From the NCBI RefSeq assembly GCF_007279655.1, contig NZ_QKWN01000001.1:434001-498000 (forward strand): a DNA stretch of 64,000 nucleotides. Direction: 5' to 3'. The notes below the pieces were generated by a model. That model saw nothing but the letters and a program-made list of their open reading frames with translations, searched no databases and had not been told where the DNA came from. Made by a program: the position numbers and the translations under genes. Of this stretch, positions 46,742 through 56,008 are shown in pieces; the first letter of the stretch is position 1; the number at the start of each line of letters is the position of its first letter. The DNA is from Robertkochia solimangrovi. Its GTDB lineage: Bacteria; Bacteroidota; Bacteroidia; Flavobacteriales; Flavobacteriaceae.

Positions 46742-48358
46742 TCAATTTAAAATATCCTTGTATTTACTGGCATCCTTCAGCACTTCATTAGCCGTTGCAA
46801 TAGCTTTGTCATGACCTAAGTAATAGTTATAGAGTCCGTCTTGATAGAAATAGCGGGTTACCAATTCGTCTTCGATCTTTTTCTGAATGCTGGTTCTATA
46901 GGTGTCGAGTGAGTGTAATTTGCTTTCCTGAATATCGGATAGTAATTTTTGGTAGTCAGATTTAACCGAGTTTCCAAGCATATCCAGTTCTTCGCTATCC
47001 AAACTGTTTTTGAGCGCTTTTTCGGCATCGGTTTCATAGTTGAATCCTGTATTCTTTACATATTCCTTGAATTGCTGATAACCCGTATCCGTAAATTTAA
47101 AATCCTTGAGTTCATCAACAGAATTCTTATAGTAATAATTTGTAGCGAAATCGAAGATCACATTGTTTACAGACAGCGCATCGATCAGGCTATTGCTTTG
47201 TAAACCTTCCACCATTACATCGGGCAGTACGCCTCCACTATCATAAACAGGTCTCCCATTACGGGTCTTGTATTCATTGTAATTCTTTTTAATCACTGCA
47301 TTACCATTCTCATCCCGGTTCCAGTAATCCATAGACTGAATACAACGTCCACTTGGCGTATAATATCTTGAAATAGTAACTTTTAGTTGAGTCCCGTAGG
47401 TAAGTTTAATAGGCCTTTGAACCAATCCTTTTCCAAAACTACGCGCACCGATAATAACAGCGCGGTCAAGATCCTGCAAGGCACCGCTGACGATCTCACT
47501 TGCGGAGGCGCTGTTGCCATTGACCAGAATAACCAGTGGAATGTTAATATCTACAGGTTCTTTACGGGTTTTATATTCCTGATTGAACTTTCTGACCTTA
47601 GATTTTGTACTTACGATCATTTCCCCTTTGGGCACAAAAAGGTTGCAAACGGAGATGGCTTCACTCAATAGACCTCCAGGATTATTTCTCAGATCCAAAA
47701 TGATCTTTTTAGCACCTTTAGATTTCAGATCTTCCAAGGCCTCTTCTGTTTGGGAGGAAGCTTTACTATTGAACTTAGAAAGCACGATATAACCGGTTTC
47801 AGCATTCACCATTTCATGAAAAGGAACGGCATCCACTTCAATTTCTTCACGTTCTACAGAAGTAGTATACGATTTACCCTGCCTCGTATAGGTAATGGCT
47901 ACTGCTGAATTCACTGAGCCTTTGAGCAGTTCTGTAGCGTCATCTTTAAAATCAGAAATTTTAATATCTCCGATCTGAATGATCTCATCACCTGCTTTTA
48001 GCCCTGCCTTATCTGCGGGATATCCCTGATAGGGTTCTACGATAAGAAGACGGTCATTGAAACTGCGCACGATCGCACCGATACCTGAATATTCCCCTGC
48101 GTTACTGATCTTGAAGCTTTCTACGTCCTGTTCGTTCATAAAACGAGTGTAAGGGTCCAAATCTTCCAGCATGTTCTTAATAGCGGTGTCCATTAGCTCT
48201 GCCGGATTCGTCTCATCGACATAGTTCATGTTCAGCTCCTTGAACATGGTTGTAAATATTTCTACTTGTTTGGCTATTTCAAAATAGTCATTTCTATAAC
48301 TGGTTGCCAGAAACAGAAAAGCTATAGCTATCAACGGGATCAGGATCTTCTTTTTCAT
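46742..48358 (-). CDS. S41-family C-terminal processing peptidase
   Basis: 538 residues. N-terminal signal anchor (about 5-20), a PDZ domain (about 85-165, SGIGAIVRSFNDRLLIVEP) and the S41 catalytic domain with Ser in NGNSASASE (about 281-288) and Lys in SFGKGLVQ (about 308-312), the Ser-Lys dyad of Ctp/Prc/Tsp proteases. A helical C-terminal extension of about 120 residues follows. Known role: periplasmic trimming of envelope proteins. It lies 117 bp after rnpA on the same strand. Confidence 0.93.
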   Translation of the reverse strand: MKKKILIPLIAIAFLFLATSYRNDYFEIAKQVEIFTTMFKELNMNYVDETNPAELMDTAIKNMLEDLDPYTRFMNEQDVESFKISNAGEYSGIGAIVRSFNDRLLIVEPYQGYPADKAGLKAGDEIIQIGDIKISDFKDDATELLKGSVNSAVAITYTRQGKSYTTSVEREEIEVDAVPFHEMVNAETGYIVLSKFNSKASSQTEEALEDLKSKGAKKIILDLRNNPGGLLSEAISVCNLFVPKGEMIVSTKSKVRKFNQEYKTRKEPVDINIPLVILVNGNSASASEIVSGALQDLDRAVIIGARSFGKGLVQRPIKLTYGTQLKVTISRYYTPSGRCIQSMDYWNRDENGNAVIKKNYNEYKTRNGRPVYDSGGVLPDVMVEGLQSNSLIDALSVNNVIFDFATNYYYKNSVDELKDFKFTDTGYQQFKEYVKNTGFNYETDAEKALKNSLDSEELDMLGNSVKSDYQKLLSDIQESKLHSLDTYRTSIQKKIEDELVTRYFYQDGLYNYYLGHDKAIATANEVLKDASKYKDILN

Positions 48359-48475
48359 TACAGCTTCTTTTTATTGCTAAATTCTAGATTTGAGAAGATT
48401 AAAAATAAGCATTAATTCTCAATAATGTAAGCGCCTGTAACTTATGTATAGCGTGTAAATGAAGGATGTCCTGGG

Positions 48476-48853
48476 TCAAAGTGCCTCTTCGCGGAATTTT
48501 TTAAGTAATTTTTTCATGCTTTTTTCCAGTGTATGGAAATCAGTGATCTCTTTTGAGGTGTAGAGGAACATGAATGCATGCGGTGTTTCAAGATGAGGTT
48601 TGATCTTATCCTTGTTAAGGCGGTACGCTTCTCTGATCAATCTTTTGATCCGGTTACGGTCTACGGCTTTTTTAAAATTTCTTTTGGATACGCTAACGGC
48701 AACCTGCACGATGGTGTCTTCGGGAAGTTCGGTTTGCAGATAGACCAGGCGCAAAGGAAATTTAGACACAGACCTGCCTTCTGAGAAGAGTTTATCGATC
48801 AGTTTACGGCTCTTTAATTTTTCCGTTTTTGGATATGTTTGGTCTGATTTCAT
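48476..48853 (-). CDS. rnpA: Ribonuclease P protein component
   Basis: 125 residues from ATG 48853. A longer in-frame start at 48874 would lie inside the terminator hairpin of the upstream gene and is rejected. The conserved RNR motif KKAVDRNRIKRLIREAYR (about 66-83) is present. It binds the RNase P RNA and assists 5' maturation of tRNAs. Unlike in many bacteria, rpmH is not adjacent; the neighbours are an S41 protease and an M1 peptidase. Confidence 0.95.
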   Translation of the reverse strand: MKSDQTYPKTEKLKSRKLIDKLFSEGRSVSKFPLRLVYLQTELPEDTIVQVAVSVSKRNFKKAVDRNRIKRLIREAYRLNKDKIKPHLETPHAFMFLYTSKEITDFHTLEKSMKKLLKKFREEAL

Positions 48854-48870
48854 AGCAGGGTATAAAAATA

Positions 48871-48900
48871 ACAAACCTCCCCGAATAAAGGGAGGTTTGT
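48871..48900 (-). terminator. Terminator of the M1 peptidase gene
   Basis: ACAAACCTCCC (48871-48881) pairs with 48890-48900 around an 8-nt loop, followed on the minus strand by a T-rich run. It lies 24 bp after the M1 stop. Confidence 0.85.
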
Positions 48901-48924
48901 GTATTATTTAGATCTGGATGAGGT

Positions 48925-50781
48925 TTAGTTCGCCTGATCTGCTTTGAAAGTATTGTTCTCTCTGTTAATATCGGCCATCAGCTGAGATGGATCGATCTCG
49001 ATAGACGAGATTTCCGATTTAGCTTTGTTTATAGAAAAACCATATTCCGGATAAGCCCATGCCCAATCAGGAAGCACCGTACGCTTCATATCATATGGAT
49101 TCGGTTTTTCGCCGCGCATCATTCGCAAAGGTGCATAGAAATATTCACTACTACCGTCTTTGTAATGAACGACAACATCAACTGGCATCGGCATTAGCCC
49201 GATACGTTCAAGAGTTACTGTGGTTTTGTCTCCATCTGCCGCAACGGCCTTAATACCGTAATCGATGGTATTGGTGGTCTGAGTCCAGTCAGTCAGATAC
49301 CAGTCAAGTGACATTCCAGAAACTCTTTCGGCAGTACGTTTGATATCGTTAGGAGTTGGATGGGTGAATTTAAACGTGTCGAAATAACGTCTGAGTGTTT
49401 TAGCCAGATCAGCTTCGCCGATCACATACCCAAGTTGAGAAAGGAAGATTTCTCCTTTGCTATACGCTGCGATACCATAGGCAAAATTCGTAGCATAACG
49501 GTCTGCCTGCGTAGTTTGTGGTTGTTCCATACCGGATTTTACCAGGGCGAAATAACCGCGATAAGCACCTTTGAAAGGATTATCAGCTTTGCTATCCATT
49601 ATAGCATCCATACACAGGTCTGAGATATAGGAAGTAAACCCTTCATCCATCCATTCATTCTTTGATTCATTACTTGCAAGAATGTGCTGGAACCAACTGT
49701 GTGCAAGTTCATGCGCGGTTACCCCGATAAGACTACCCAGTTTACGCTCCCCGGTGATCAGCGTACACATGGCATATTCCATACCACCGTCACCACCCTG
49801 GATAACCGAATATTGTTCATAAGGATATTTCCCTACGTGAGCCCCGTAAAAATCGATCATTGCAGCCGTTTTCGGTTGTAATTGTTTCCAGTTATCTTTT
49901 AGCTCGGGTTTGTTCTTGTAAAAGAAATGAAGGGTTGGTCCATTTTCCATCGGGTAAGTATCATGTACGAACTCAGGGTCAGCTACCCATGCAAAATCAT
50001 GAACATTCGGAGCGATGAAATGCCAGGTTAAGGTCTTTCCTCGTGGCTGTTTCACTTTTGAACCGGCTTTTTCATAACCATGCCCGATCTCATTCGGATT
50101 TTGAAGATATCCTGTACCTCCGATGGTATAATCTTTATCGAGAGTGATCTTCACATCAAAATCTCCCCACACGCCTTGAAATTCACGAGCGATGTATGGG
50201 TGAGCCTGCCAGCCTTCAAAGTCATATTCAGCCATTTTAGGATACCATTGTGTCATAGAAAGCGCCACTCCTTCAGCGTTATTTCTTCCGCTTCTGCGGA
50301 TCTGCTGGGGCACTTGTCCATTGAATTCCATGTCGAATTCCACGGTTTCTCCGGGAAGAATCGGTTTGTCAAGAGCTACCTCCAAAACGGTTCCTTCAGT
50401 ATGATAGTCAAGTTTTTTACCATCCTTTTTCAGGCTGCTAACTTTTAAATATCCGATTTCATCCGGATTTAAAAGACTTATGCGGTCTTTTACTCTTCTG
50501 TCCGGATCTGAGATGGTACGGCTTCTAACGTCCATTTCGCTTCCGGGCTGGAATGCATTGAAATAAAGGTGGTAATAAACAGCTTTTAAGGTGTCGGGAG
50601 AGTTGTTGGTGTATTTCAGGTTTTGGGTTCCTTCATATCGGAAGGTTTCAACATCCATGTTCACATCCATCTTGTATGAAACATGCTGTTGCCAGTAATT
50701 ATCCCTTTCGGTAGCAGGATTTCCTGCCATAGCTCCGAAAAGAGTTCCCAACCCTAAAATGGTAAAGAAGATCTTTTTCAT
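48925..50781 (-). CDS. M1-family zinc aminopeptidase, exported
   Basis: 618 residues. A signal peptide ends near GAMAG (about 20). The exopeptidase motif GGMEYAM (about 331-337) and the zinc site HELAH (about 355-359), with the third ligand Glu in NEWMDEGF about 18 residues later, are complete. Removes N-terminal residues from peptides, here probably in the periplasm or at the surface. No T9SS C-terminal domain is evident. Single gene with its own terminator. Confidence 0.95.
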   Translation of the reverse strand: MKKIFFTILGLGTLFGAMAGNPATERDNYWQQHVSYKMDVNMDVETFRYEGTQNLKYTNNSPDTLKAVYYHLYFNAFQPGSEMDVRSRTISDPDRRVKDRISLLNPDEIGYLKVSSLKKDGKKLDYHTEGTVLEVALDKPILPGETVEFDMEFNGQVPQQIRRSGRNNAEGVALSMTQWYPKMAEYDFEGWQAHPYIAREFQGVWGDFDVKITLDKDYTIGGTGYLQNPNEIGHGYEKAGSKVKQPRGKTLTWHFIAPNVHDFAWVADPEFVHDTYPMENGPTLHFFYKNKPELKDNWKQLQPKTAAMIDFYGAHVGKYPYEQYSVIQGGDGGMEYAMCTLITGERKLGSLIGVTAHELAHSWFQHILASNESKNEWMDEGFTSYISDLCMDAIMDSKADNPFKGAYRGYFALVKSGMEQPQTTQADRYATNFAYGIAAYSKGEIFLSQLGYVIGEADLAKTLRRYFDTFKFTHPTPNDIKRTAERVSGMSLDWYLTDWTQTTNTIDYGIKAVAADGDKTTVTLERIGLMPMPVDVVVHYKDGSSEYFYAPLRMMRGEKPNPYDMKRTVLPDWAWAYPEYGFSINKAKSEISSIEIDPSQLMADINRENNTFKADQAN

Positions 50782-50877
50782 AGGTTTGTTTTTAATGGTT
50801 TTAAGCCGTCATAAAATTCCGTGATCATTAACGGGAAAATCAATTTGAGGCTTTGAAATACATATTTAAAAAAAATA

Positions 50878-50928
50878 AAGCTGTCTTAAAAGTGTTACCC
50901 TAAGATATTTTCACTTTTAAGACAGCTT
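50878..50928 (-). terminator. Terminator of the subtilisin-like gene
   Basis: A 17-bp perfect inverted repeat: 50878-50894 pairs with 50912-50928 around a 17-nt loop, with a T/A-rich tail on the minus strand. It sits in the 162-bp gap between the S8 and M1 genes. Confidence 0.85.
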
Positions 50929-50943
50929 CGTAAAATTTTCAGA

Positions 50944-52566
50944 TTACAAGTTCACTTTTCCTCTGGAAACTTTATCTGCCAGAATAATGGCATTATAAAG
51001 GTTCACCATTTTCCCTGATTTTGACAGGTCGGTAAACGGTTGTTTGTTATTTGGGTCACCCCCTACGATCACTTCTCCGGTATAAGGAAGACCTGAGTTC
51101 ATGATGATATTTTTTACTTCTGAAGCGCTAAGCTTAGGGAAATAGGAACGGATAAGGGCAGCTACACCTGCAACTCCCGGAGCCGCCATTGAAGTACCCT
51201 GAAGGTATTCATATTTACTTTCCGGAACCGTTGAATAGATCTTGGTGCCCGGTGCAAATACGTCCACATTGATCTTACCATAATTAGAGAATGGAGCTAC
51301 TAAATTTTCATTCACCTCATAGTTCAAAGCTCCTACGGTTAATACATTGTCAGCGAATTCAGGACCGTTGTTCTCCTGATCATTAGGATAATTAACTTCC
51401 TCATCAAGGAAATAGCTGTCATTACCCGCAGCATGCACAAAAAGCACATCGTGATCTGCCGCATATTTTAATGCATCATAAACCCATTCTTTGTGGGGAG
51501 AATAGCTTTTTCCAAAGGACCCATTGATCACTTTGGCACCATTATCAACCGCGTAACGAATGGCAAGTGCGATATCCTTATCGTACTCATCACCATTAGG
51601 AACAGCTCTTAATACCATGATCTCGGTATTTTTAGCAACACCATCCATACCGATTCCGTTATTGCGAACCGCAGCGATGATTCCTGCAACGTGAGTACCG
51701 TGCAAAGCATGCTCAAGGTTTCCGATCACATCATTATTTCCGTACTTGGTATCGGTAATATCTTCCGGATTATCTCCAACGATGGCTCTTCCATCAAAAT
51801 CAGTGTTGAGGTTATATTCCAACTGATCCCCGAAATATTTAACACCCTCTTCGAGTTGTCCCTTGATAGATTCGATCGATCCGGCACGTTCCATCCAGTA
51901 TTGTGCCATCTTAGCTGCTTCATTTACTACAGCATCATCCGATTCAATTCCTGCCAGGTCTTCGGCGGTATAGGAATCTTTACCAAGATGTTCTTTCAAA
52001 AGATCATCGGTCTTTGTCAGTCCTTCAAGAATTTGTGAATACCGATCATATCCCATTTTAGCTTCTCTGTATTTCTTGTCGAAATCAGCTTTTGCATTTT
52101 TATATTGTTCTGATCCGTCATCTCCTTTCTTGACGATTCTTGTAAGTTCAAGGTTTTCATCGTTTGATTCACCCAGGAAGTTCCATCCGTGAACATCGTC
52201 TATATATCCGTTCTTGTCGTCATCGATACCATTGTCAGGGATCTCGTTTTCATTGACCCAAATCACTGAGCTTAGATCTTCATGGTTGATATCAACTCCT
52301 GAATCAACCACCCCAACGATAACTTTCTTTCCTTCTCGTGCGTTGAGAATATCGTTATAAGCCTTGATCACGCTCATACCGGGAATGGTATCAGTAATAA
52401 GGTCTTCATGTCCCCAATGCTCTAATTGAGTTTCCGTTAGTTCTGCGTTCTTTGGTCCGATCGTACCGGAATATTCTACCGCAGTTAATTGAATGCCGGA
52501 GGAACCACATCCTGTTAAAAGTGTGACTGCAAATGCCGAAGTGGCTAAGTAAGTCTTAATGTTCAT
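50944..52566 (-). CDS. S8 (subtilisin-like) serine protease lipoprotein
   Basis: 540 residues. A lipoprotein signal (lipobox LTGC, Cys about 20) is followed by the catalytic triad: Asp in VVDSGVD (about 84-90), His in HGTHVAG (about 286-292) and Ser in GTSMAAP (about 455-461). Between Asp and His there is an insertion of about 150 charged helical residues, much longer than in subtilisin. Likely an outer-membrane- or periplasm-anchored protease. It follows the MBL hydrolase gene by 8 bp, so the two form an operon ending in a strong terminator. Confidence 0.95.
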   Translation of the reverse strand: MNIKTYLATSAFAVTLLTGCGSSGIQLTAVEYSGTIGPKNAELTETQLEHWGHEDLITDTIPGMSVIKAYNDILNAREGKKVIVGVVDSGVDINHEDLSSVIWVNENEIPDNGIDDDKNGYIDDVHGWNFLGESNDENLELTRIVKKGDDGSEQYKNAKADFDKKYREAKMGYDRYSQILEGLTKTDDLLKEHLGKDSYTAEDLAGIESDDAVVNEAAKMAQYWMERAGSIESIKGQLEEGVKYFGDQLEYNLNTDFDGRAIVGDNPEDITDTKYGNNDVIGNLEHALHGTHVAGIIAAVRNNGIGMDGVAKNTEIMVLRAVPNGDEYDKDIALAIRYAVDNGAKVINGSFGKSYSPHKEWVYDALKYAADHDVLFVHAAGNDSYFLDEEVNYPNDQENNGPEFADNVLTVGALNYEVNENLVAPFSNYGKINVDVFAPGTKIYSTVPESKYEYLQGTSMAAPGVAGVAALIRSYFPKLSASEVKNIIMNSGLPYTGEVIVGGDPNNKQPFTDLSKSGKMVNLYNAIILADKVSRGKVNL

Positions 52567-52574
52567 CTTAGTGT

Positions 52575-53435
52575 TTAATTAAATAATTCGTTAAAATCGT
52601 AGGTTCTGTCCAATCGAATACCTTTTTCGGTTTCTTTCAGCGTACATATCTCATGGTGTGCGTCATGCTCCAGGAAAAGATAAAAATCATTTTCAACCGC
52701 AGTTTTAAGGAAGGTATCCTTCTCAGACAAAGTCAGCAATGGTCGCACATCGTATCCCATTACATAGGGGAGTGGTATGTGACCGGTTGTGGGCAGCAGA
52801 TCTGCCGCAAAAACCAGCGTCTTCCCTTTGTATCTGATATGGGGGATCATTTGTTTTTCTGTATGTCCGTCAACAAAAAGAATTCCGAATCCAAGTTCTG
52901 AATTCTCTAAATAACCGTTGGTTACCGGAGTGACGAAGTTTAGCATCCCGCTTTCTTCCAGCGGGAGTATATTTTCTTTTAAGAAGGAGGCTTTTTCTCT
53001 TGCATTCGGATGTACAGCCCAATCCCAGTGCGCTTCGTTACTCCAGAATCGCGCATTTTTGAATGCGGGTTCGAAACGGTCTTTATCCGCATTGTATCGA
53101 ATGCTGCCACCACAATGATCGAAGTGAAGGTGTGTCATAAAAACATCGGTGATTTCATCCCGATGAAATCCATGAGCAGCCAGAGATTTGTCAAGGGTAT
53201 GGTCCCCCCACAGGTAATAATAGCTGAAAAACTTCTCGGATTGCTTATCACCCAGACCGGTATCGATAAGGATTAATCGGTTACCATCTTCGATCAGAAG
53301 TGCCCGGGCAGCTATATCGATCATGTTGTTTTGATCTGCCGGATTGGTTTTATTCCAGATAGACTTAGGAACAACACCGAACATCGCTCCTCCATCCAGT
53401 TTAAAATTACCGGTTTCCACAGGGTATAGCTGCAT
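52575..53435 (-). CDS. MBL-fold metallo-hydrolase
   Basis: 286 residues. The metal-binding signature HLHFDHCGG (about 100-108) is followed by an FVDGHTEKQ histidine (about 198) and FLEHDAHHE near the C-terminus (about 255). There is no signal peptide. Closest in pattern to the AHL-lactonase/AttM-like and general hydrolase branch, but the substrate cannot be told from sequence. First gene of a two-gene operon with the S8 protease. Confidence 0.9.
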   Translation of the reverse strand: MQLYPVETGNFKLDGGAMFGVVPKSIWNKTNPADQNNMIDIAARALLIEDGNRLILIDTGLGDKQSEKFFSYYYLWGDHTLDKSLAAHGFHRDEITDVFMTHLHFDHCGGSIRYNADKDRFEPAFKNARFWSNEAHWDWAVHPNAREKASFLKENILPLEESGMLNFVTPVTNGYLENSELGFGILFVDGHTEKQMIPHIRYKGKTLVFAADLLPTTGHIPLPYVMGYDVRPLLTLSEKDTFLKTAVENDFYLFLEHDAHHEICTLKETEKGIRLDRTYDFNELFN

Positions 53436-53567
53436 GAATAATTTTTTTAAAAAGGCCTCGCAAATTAAGAAAAGGGAATCAGAAAAGGTAAATAATGGCC
53501 TCTTTATTAGGTGTTTTTTAACATTTTTATATTTTTATGAACTTATATTAGCGCAACAACCAAGCCT

Positions 53568-55442
53568 ATGTTAGAACTAGCAGGAATTGTTATACTCGGT
53601 ATAATTGCTCAGTGGGTAGCCTGGAGATTCAAAATGCCTGCTATCTTACCGCTCATACTTATCGGACTTTGCGTTGGACCTTTGTCTACGTTAGTTACCG
53701 ATGATGGAGCGAAACTGATAGAACCGGTTTGGCACCCCGAATTGGGGCGCGGACTCTTTCCCGGAGAAAGCTTGTTTCATTTTGTGTCGCTGGCCATCAG
53801 TGTTATCTTATTTGAAGGAGGACTCACGTTAAAGCGCAATGAGGTATTGAATGTGGGACCTGTGATCATCAAGTTGATCACGGTAGGAACGGTGATCACT
53901 TTTTTGGGAGCCGGAGTGGTTTCGCATTTCCTTTTCGATCTTAGCTGGCCGATCTCATTCCTGTTTGCATCACTGATCATTGTGACCGGACCAACCGTAA
54001 TTACGCCGATTCTGCGAAATATTCCGCTCAAGAAAGATGTATCTGCCGTATTGAAATGGGAAGGTATTCTAATCGATCCCATCGGTGCAGTTGCAGCGGT
54101 ATTGGTATTTGAATTCATTTCGATTGGTCACGGTCAGGAATATACGCAACAGGCACTGATTGAATTTGGTAAAACCGTGGTGGTAGGATTTTCCATAGGA
54201 TTTTCCTTTGCCTATGCGCTTTATTTTGCGATCAAAAGAAATACCATACCGCATTTTCTGTTAAATGTTATTGCACTTTCCTCGGTCCTGATGGTGTTTG
54301 TCCTGTCTGAACAGTTCGCTCATGAGTCGGGACTACTTTCAGTGGTGGTCATGGGAATGGTGTTAGGAAATATTGACCTTCCGAATATCAAGGAACTATT
54401 ATATTTTAAAGAATCACTTAGTGTATTACTGATTTCCATTCTCTTTATCCTACTTGCAGCCAACATCGACATGGAGGATCTTTATCTTATCTATAACTGG
54501 AACACACTGGTGCTTTTTGCTTGTGTGGTGTTTCTGATCAGACCGGTGGGGGTATTATTGAGTACCTGGGGATCCGGACTGAAATTCAATGAAAAGATGT
54601 TTATCAGTTGGGTAGGGCCTCGTGGTATCGTTGCTGCTGGTATCGCTTCACTTTTCGGTACACGTCTTGCCCTTGAAGGAGAACCGGGAGCGGAGTATAT
54701 CACGCCATTGGTTTTTGTGATTGTGTTGGGAACTGTATTGCTCAATGCAGCTACTGCTCGACTATTTGCACAGGTTTCAGGGGTGTTTCTCAAGGAATCT
54801 ACTGGAATTCTGATCGTCGGTGCCTCTAATGTCAGCAGGATTATCGCTAAATATTTGCAAAAGAATGGAAGGCATGTGGTGCTGATCGACAGCAATAAGG
54901 AGAATATTGAAAAGGCTCGTGCGATGGATCTGGATGCTGAAGAGGCGAATATATTTTCTGATGAACTTACCGATAATATCGAATTCAATGATATCGGATA
55001 TCTCATGGCATTAACCGCCAGCGAAGAAGTGAACAAATACGCCATCGAACGCTTTAAGCAACATCTCGGGGAGAACGGTGCTTTCAGGCTTATCACTTCC
55101 GAAGAGATGAAAGAGCCTTCCAATACGCCAAATGAACTTTTGTTCTCCAGAAAGGATGACTATATCAATCTAAGTGAAGTGTCCCGTGACTATCCTAAGA
55201 TCAATGAGATTGAGCTGGATAGCAGAAAGGATTTTCTTGAGGAGATCGCAAAACTCAACAATGAAGAAGATGCTATTCCGATCTTCATCAAAGACAAGAA
55301 TGGGGAACTTCACATCATCGCAACCTACAGTGAGAAAATGGATATTGAAGAAGGCTTTAAGCTGGTGTACCTGGGGAAACCAATCGACCTTATCAATGAT
55401 GAAACGATCGCACACCGAAAGCCTGAAGAATCAGTAAATTAA
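53568..55442 (+). CDS. Cation:proton antiporter with TrkA-N (RCK) domain
   Basis: 624 residues. About twelve hydrophobic helices cover residues 1-395, including FEGGLTL (about 83-89) and TGPTVITPIL (about 140-149), typical of CPA1/NhaP-type Na+/H+ or K+/H+ exchangers. A Rossmann RCK_N domain begins at about 412 (GILIVGASNVSRIIAKYL), followed by a C-terminal regulatory part. Inner-membrane pH and cation homeostasis is the expected role. It lies 9 bp upstream of a small exported protein gene and diverges from the MBL gene. Confidence 0.92.
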   Translation: MLELAGIVILGIIAQWVAWRFKMPAILPLILIGLCVGPLSTLVTDDGAKLIEPVWHPELGRGLFPGESLFHFVSLAISVILFEGGLTLKRNEVLNVGPVIIKLITVGTVITFLGAGVVSHFLFDLSWPISFLFASLIIVTGPTVITPILRNIPLKKDVSAVLKWEGILIDPIGAVAAVLVFEFISIGHGQEYTQQALIEFGKTVVVGFSIGFSFAYALYFAIKRNTIPHFLLNVIALSSVLMVFVLSEQFAHESGLLSVVVMGMVLGNIDLPNIKELLYFKESLSVLLISILFILLAANIDMEDLYLIYNWNTLVLFACVVFLIRPVGVLLSTWGSGLKFNEKMFISWVGPRGIVAAGIASLFGTRLALEGEPGAEYITPLVFVIVLGTVLLNAATARLFAQVSGVFLKESTGILIVGASNVSRIIAKYLQKNGRHVVLIDSNKENIEKARAMDLDAEEANIFSDELTDNIEFNDIGYLMALTASEEVNKYAIERFKQHLGENGAFRLITSEEMKEPSNTPNELLFSRKDDYINLSEVSRDYPKINEIELDSRKDFLEEIAKLNNEEDAIPIFIKDKNGELHIIATYSEKMDIEEGFKLVYLGKPIDLINDETIAHRKPEESVN

Positions 55443-55451
55443 AATACCATC

Positions 55452-56003
55452 ATGAAAAGACTCGTATTGGGCACATTGGTTTTAGCCGGTTTGATCATTC
55501 TGCTTGCGAATCCTGAAGACCGTATCTATTCCAGATCGGAAATGAGCAGAGAAAAGGCTTTGTTGAAGAGAATGGCTGAGGGAGAGGCGAAGTACGAACC
55601 TGAAGATCGGATCAGATCGATCACGGATACGGTACTGACCAATAAATTCAGAGTGAGAACGGATGTGTATGAACAAGAAGATCCTGCCATAAAGTTCTAC
55701 TACAATAAAAACGGAATGCTCGACTTTCTTTGCTATCGTAAATATGAACTGGATTTAAAAGTACTCTTCAATAACAGAACCATTCTTGACAGAAAGATCG
55801 TATCGGATTTCTTCCGGAAAGAGTACCAAGAGGAGTACTGGACAAATGCGATTTTAAGTGAAGTCAGCATCGATCAGTTGAACAGCACAGCTTCCTGGCT
55901 GAATGTAAAGGTTGCTTTCAAAAATCCAATTTTGGAGGAGATCCGTTATTATGATCTGAAGATCAACAATACCGGAGTCCTAAAAGCCGTGGTAAACGGA
56001 TAG
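55452..56003 (+). CDS. Unrecognised 183-aa exported or membrane-anchored protein
   Basis: 183 residues with an N-terminal hydrophobic segment (LVLGTLVLAGLIILLANP, about 4-21), then a charged region and an alternating-strand C-terminal half (IRYYDLKINNTGVLKAVVNG). I do not recognise a family. It begins 9 bp after the antiporter gene and is probably co-transcribed; it converges on dusB with a 5-bp gap. Confidence 0.7.
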   Translation: MKRLVLGTLVLAGLIILLANPEDRIYSRSEMSREKALLKRMAEGEAKYEPEDRIRSITDTVLTNKFRVRTDVYEQEDPAIKFYYNKNGMLDFLCYRKYELDLKVLFNNRTILDRKIVSDFFRKEYQEEYWTNAILSEVSIDQLNSTASWLNVKVAFKNPILEEIRYYDLKINNTGVLKAVVNG

Positions 56004-56008
56004 AAATT

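Noticed and set aside
48854-48874. Longer N-terminus of RnpA
   Set aside because: It falls in the terminator hairpin of the upstream gene; ATG 48853 fits the family better.
54491-55123. 210-codon minus-strand frame
   Set aside because: Antisense to the well-supported antiporter gene; serine/leucine-rich composition typical of a shadow frame.
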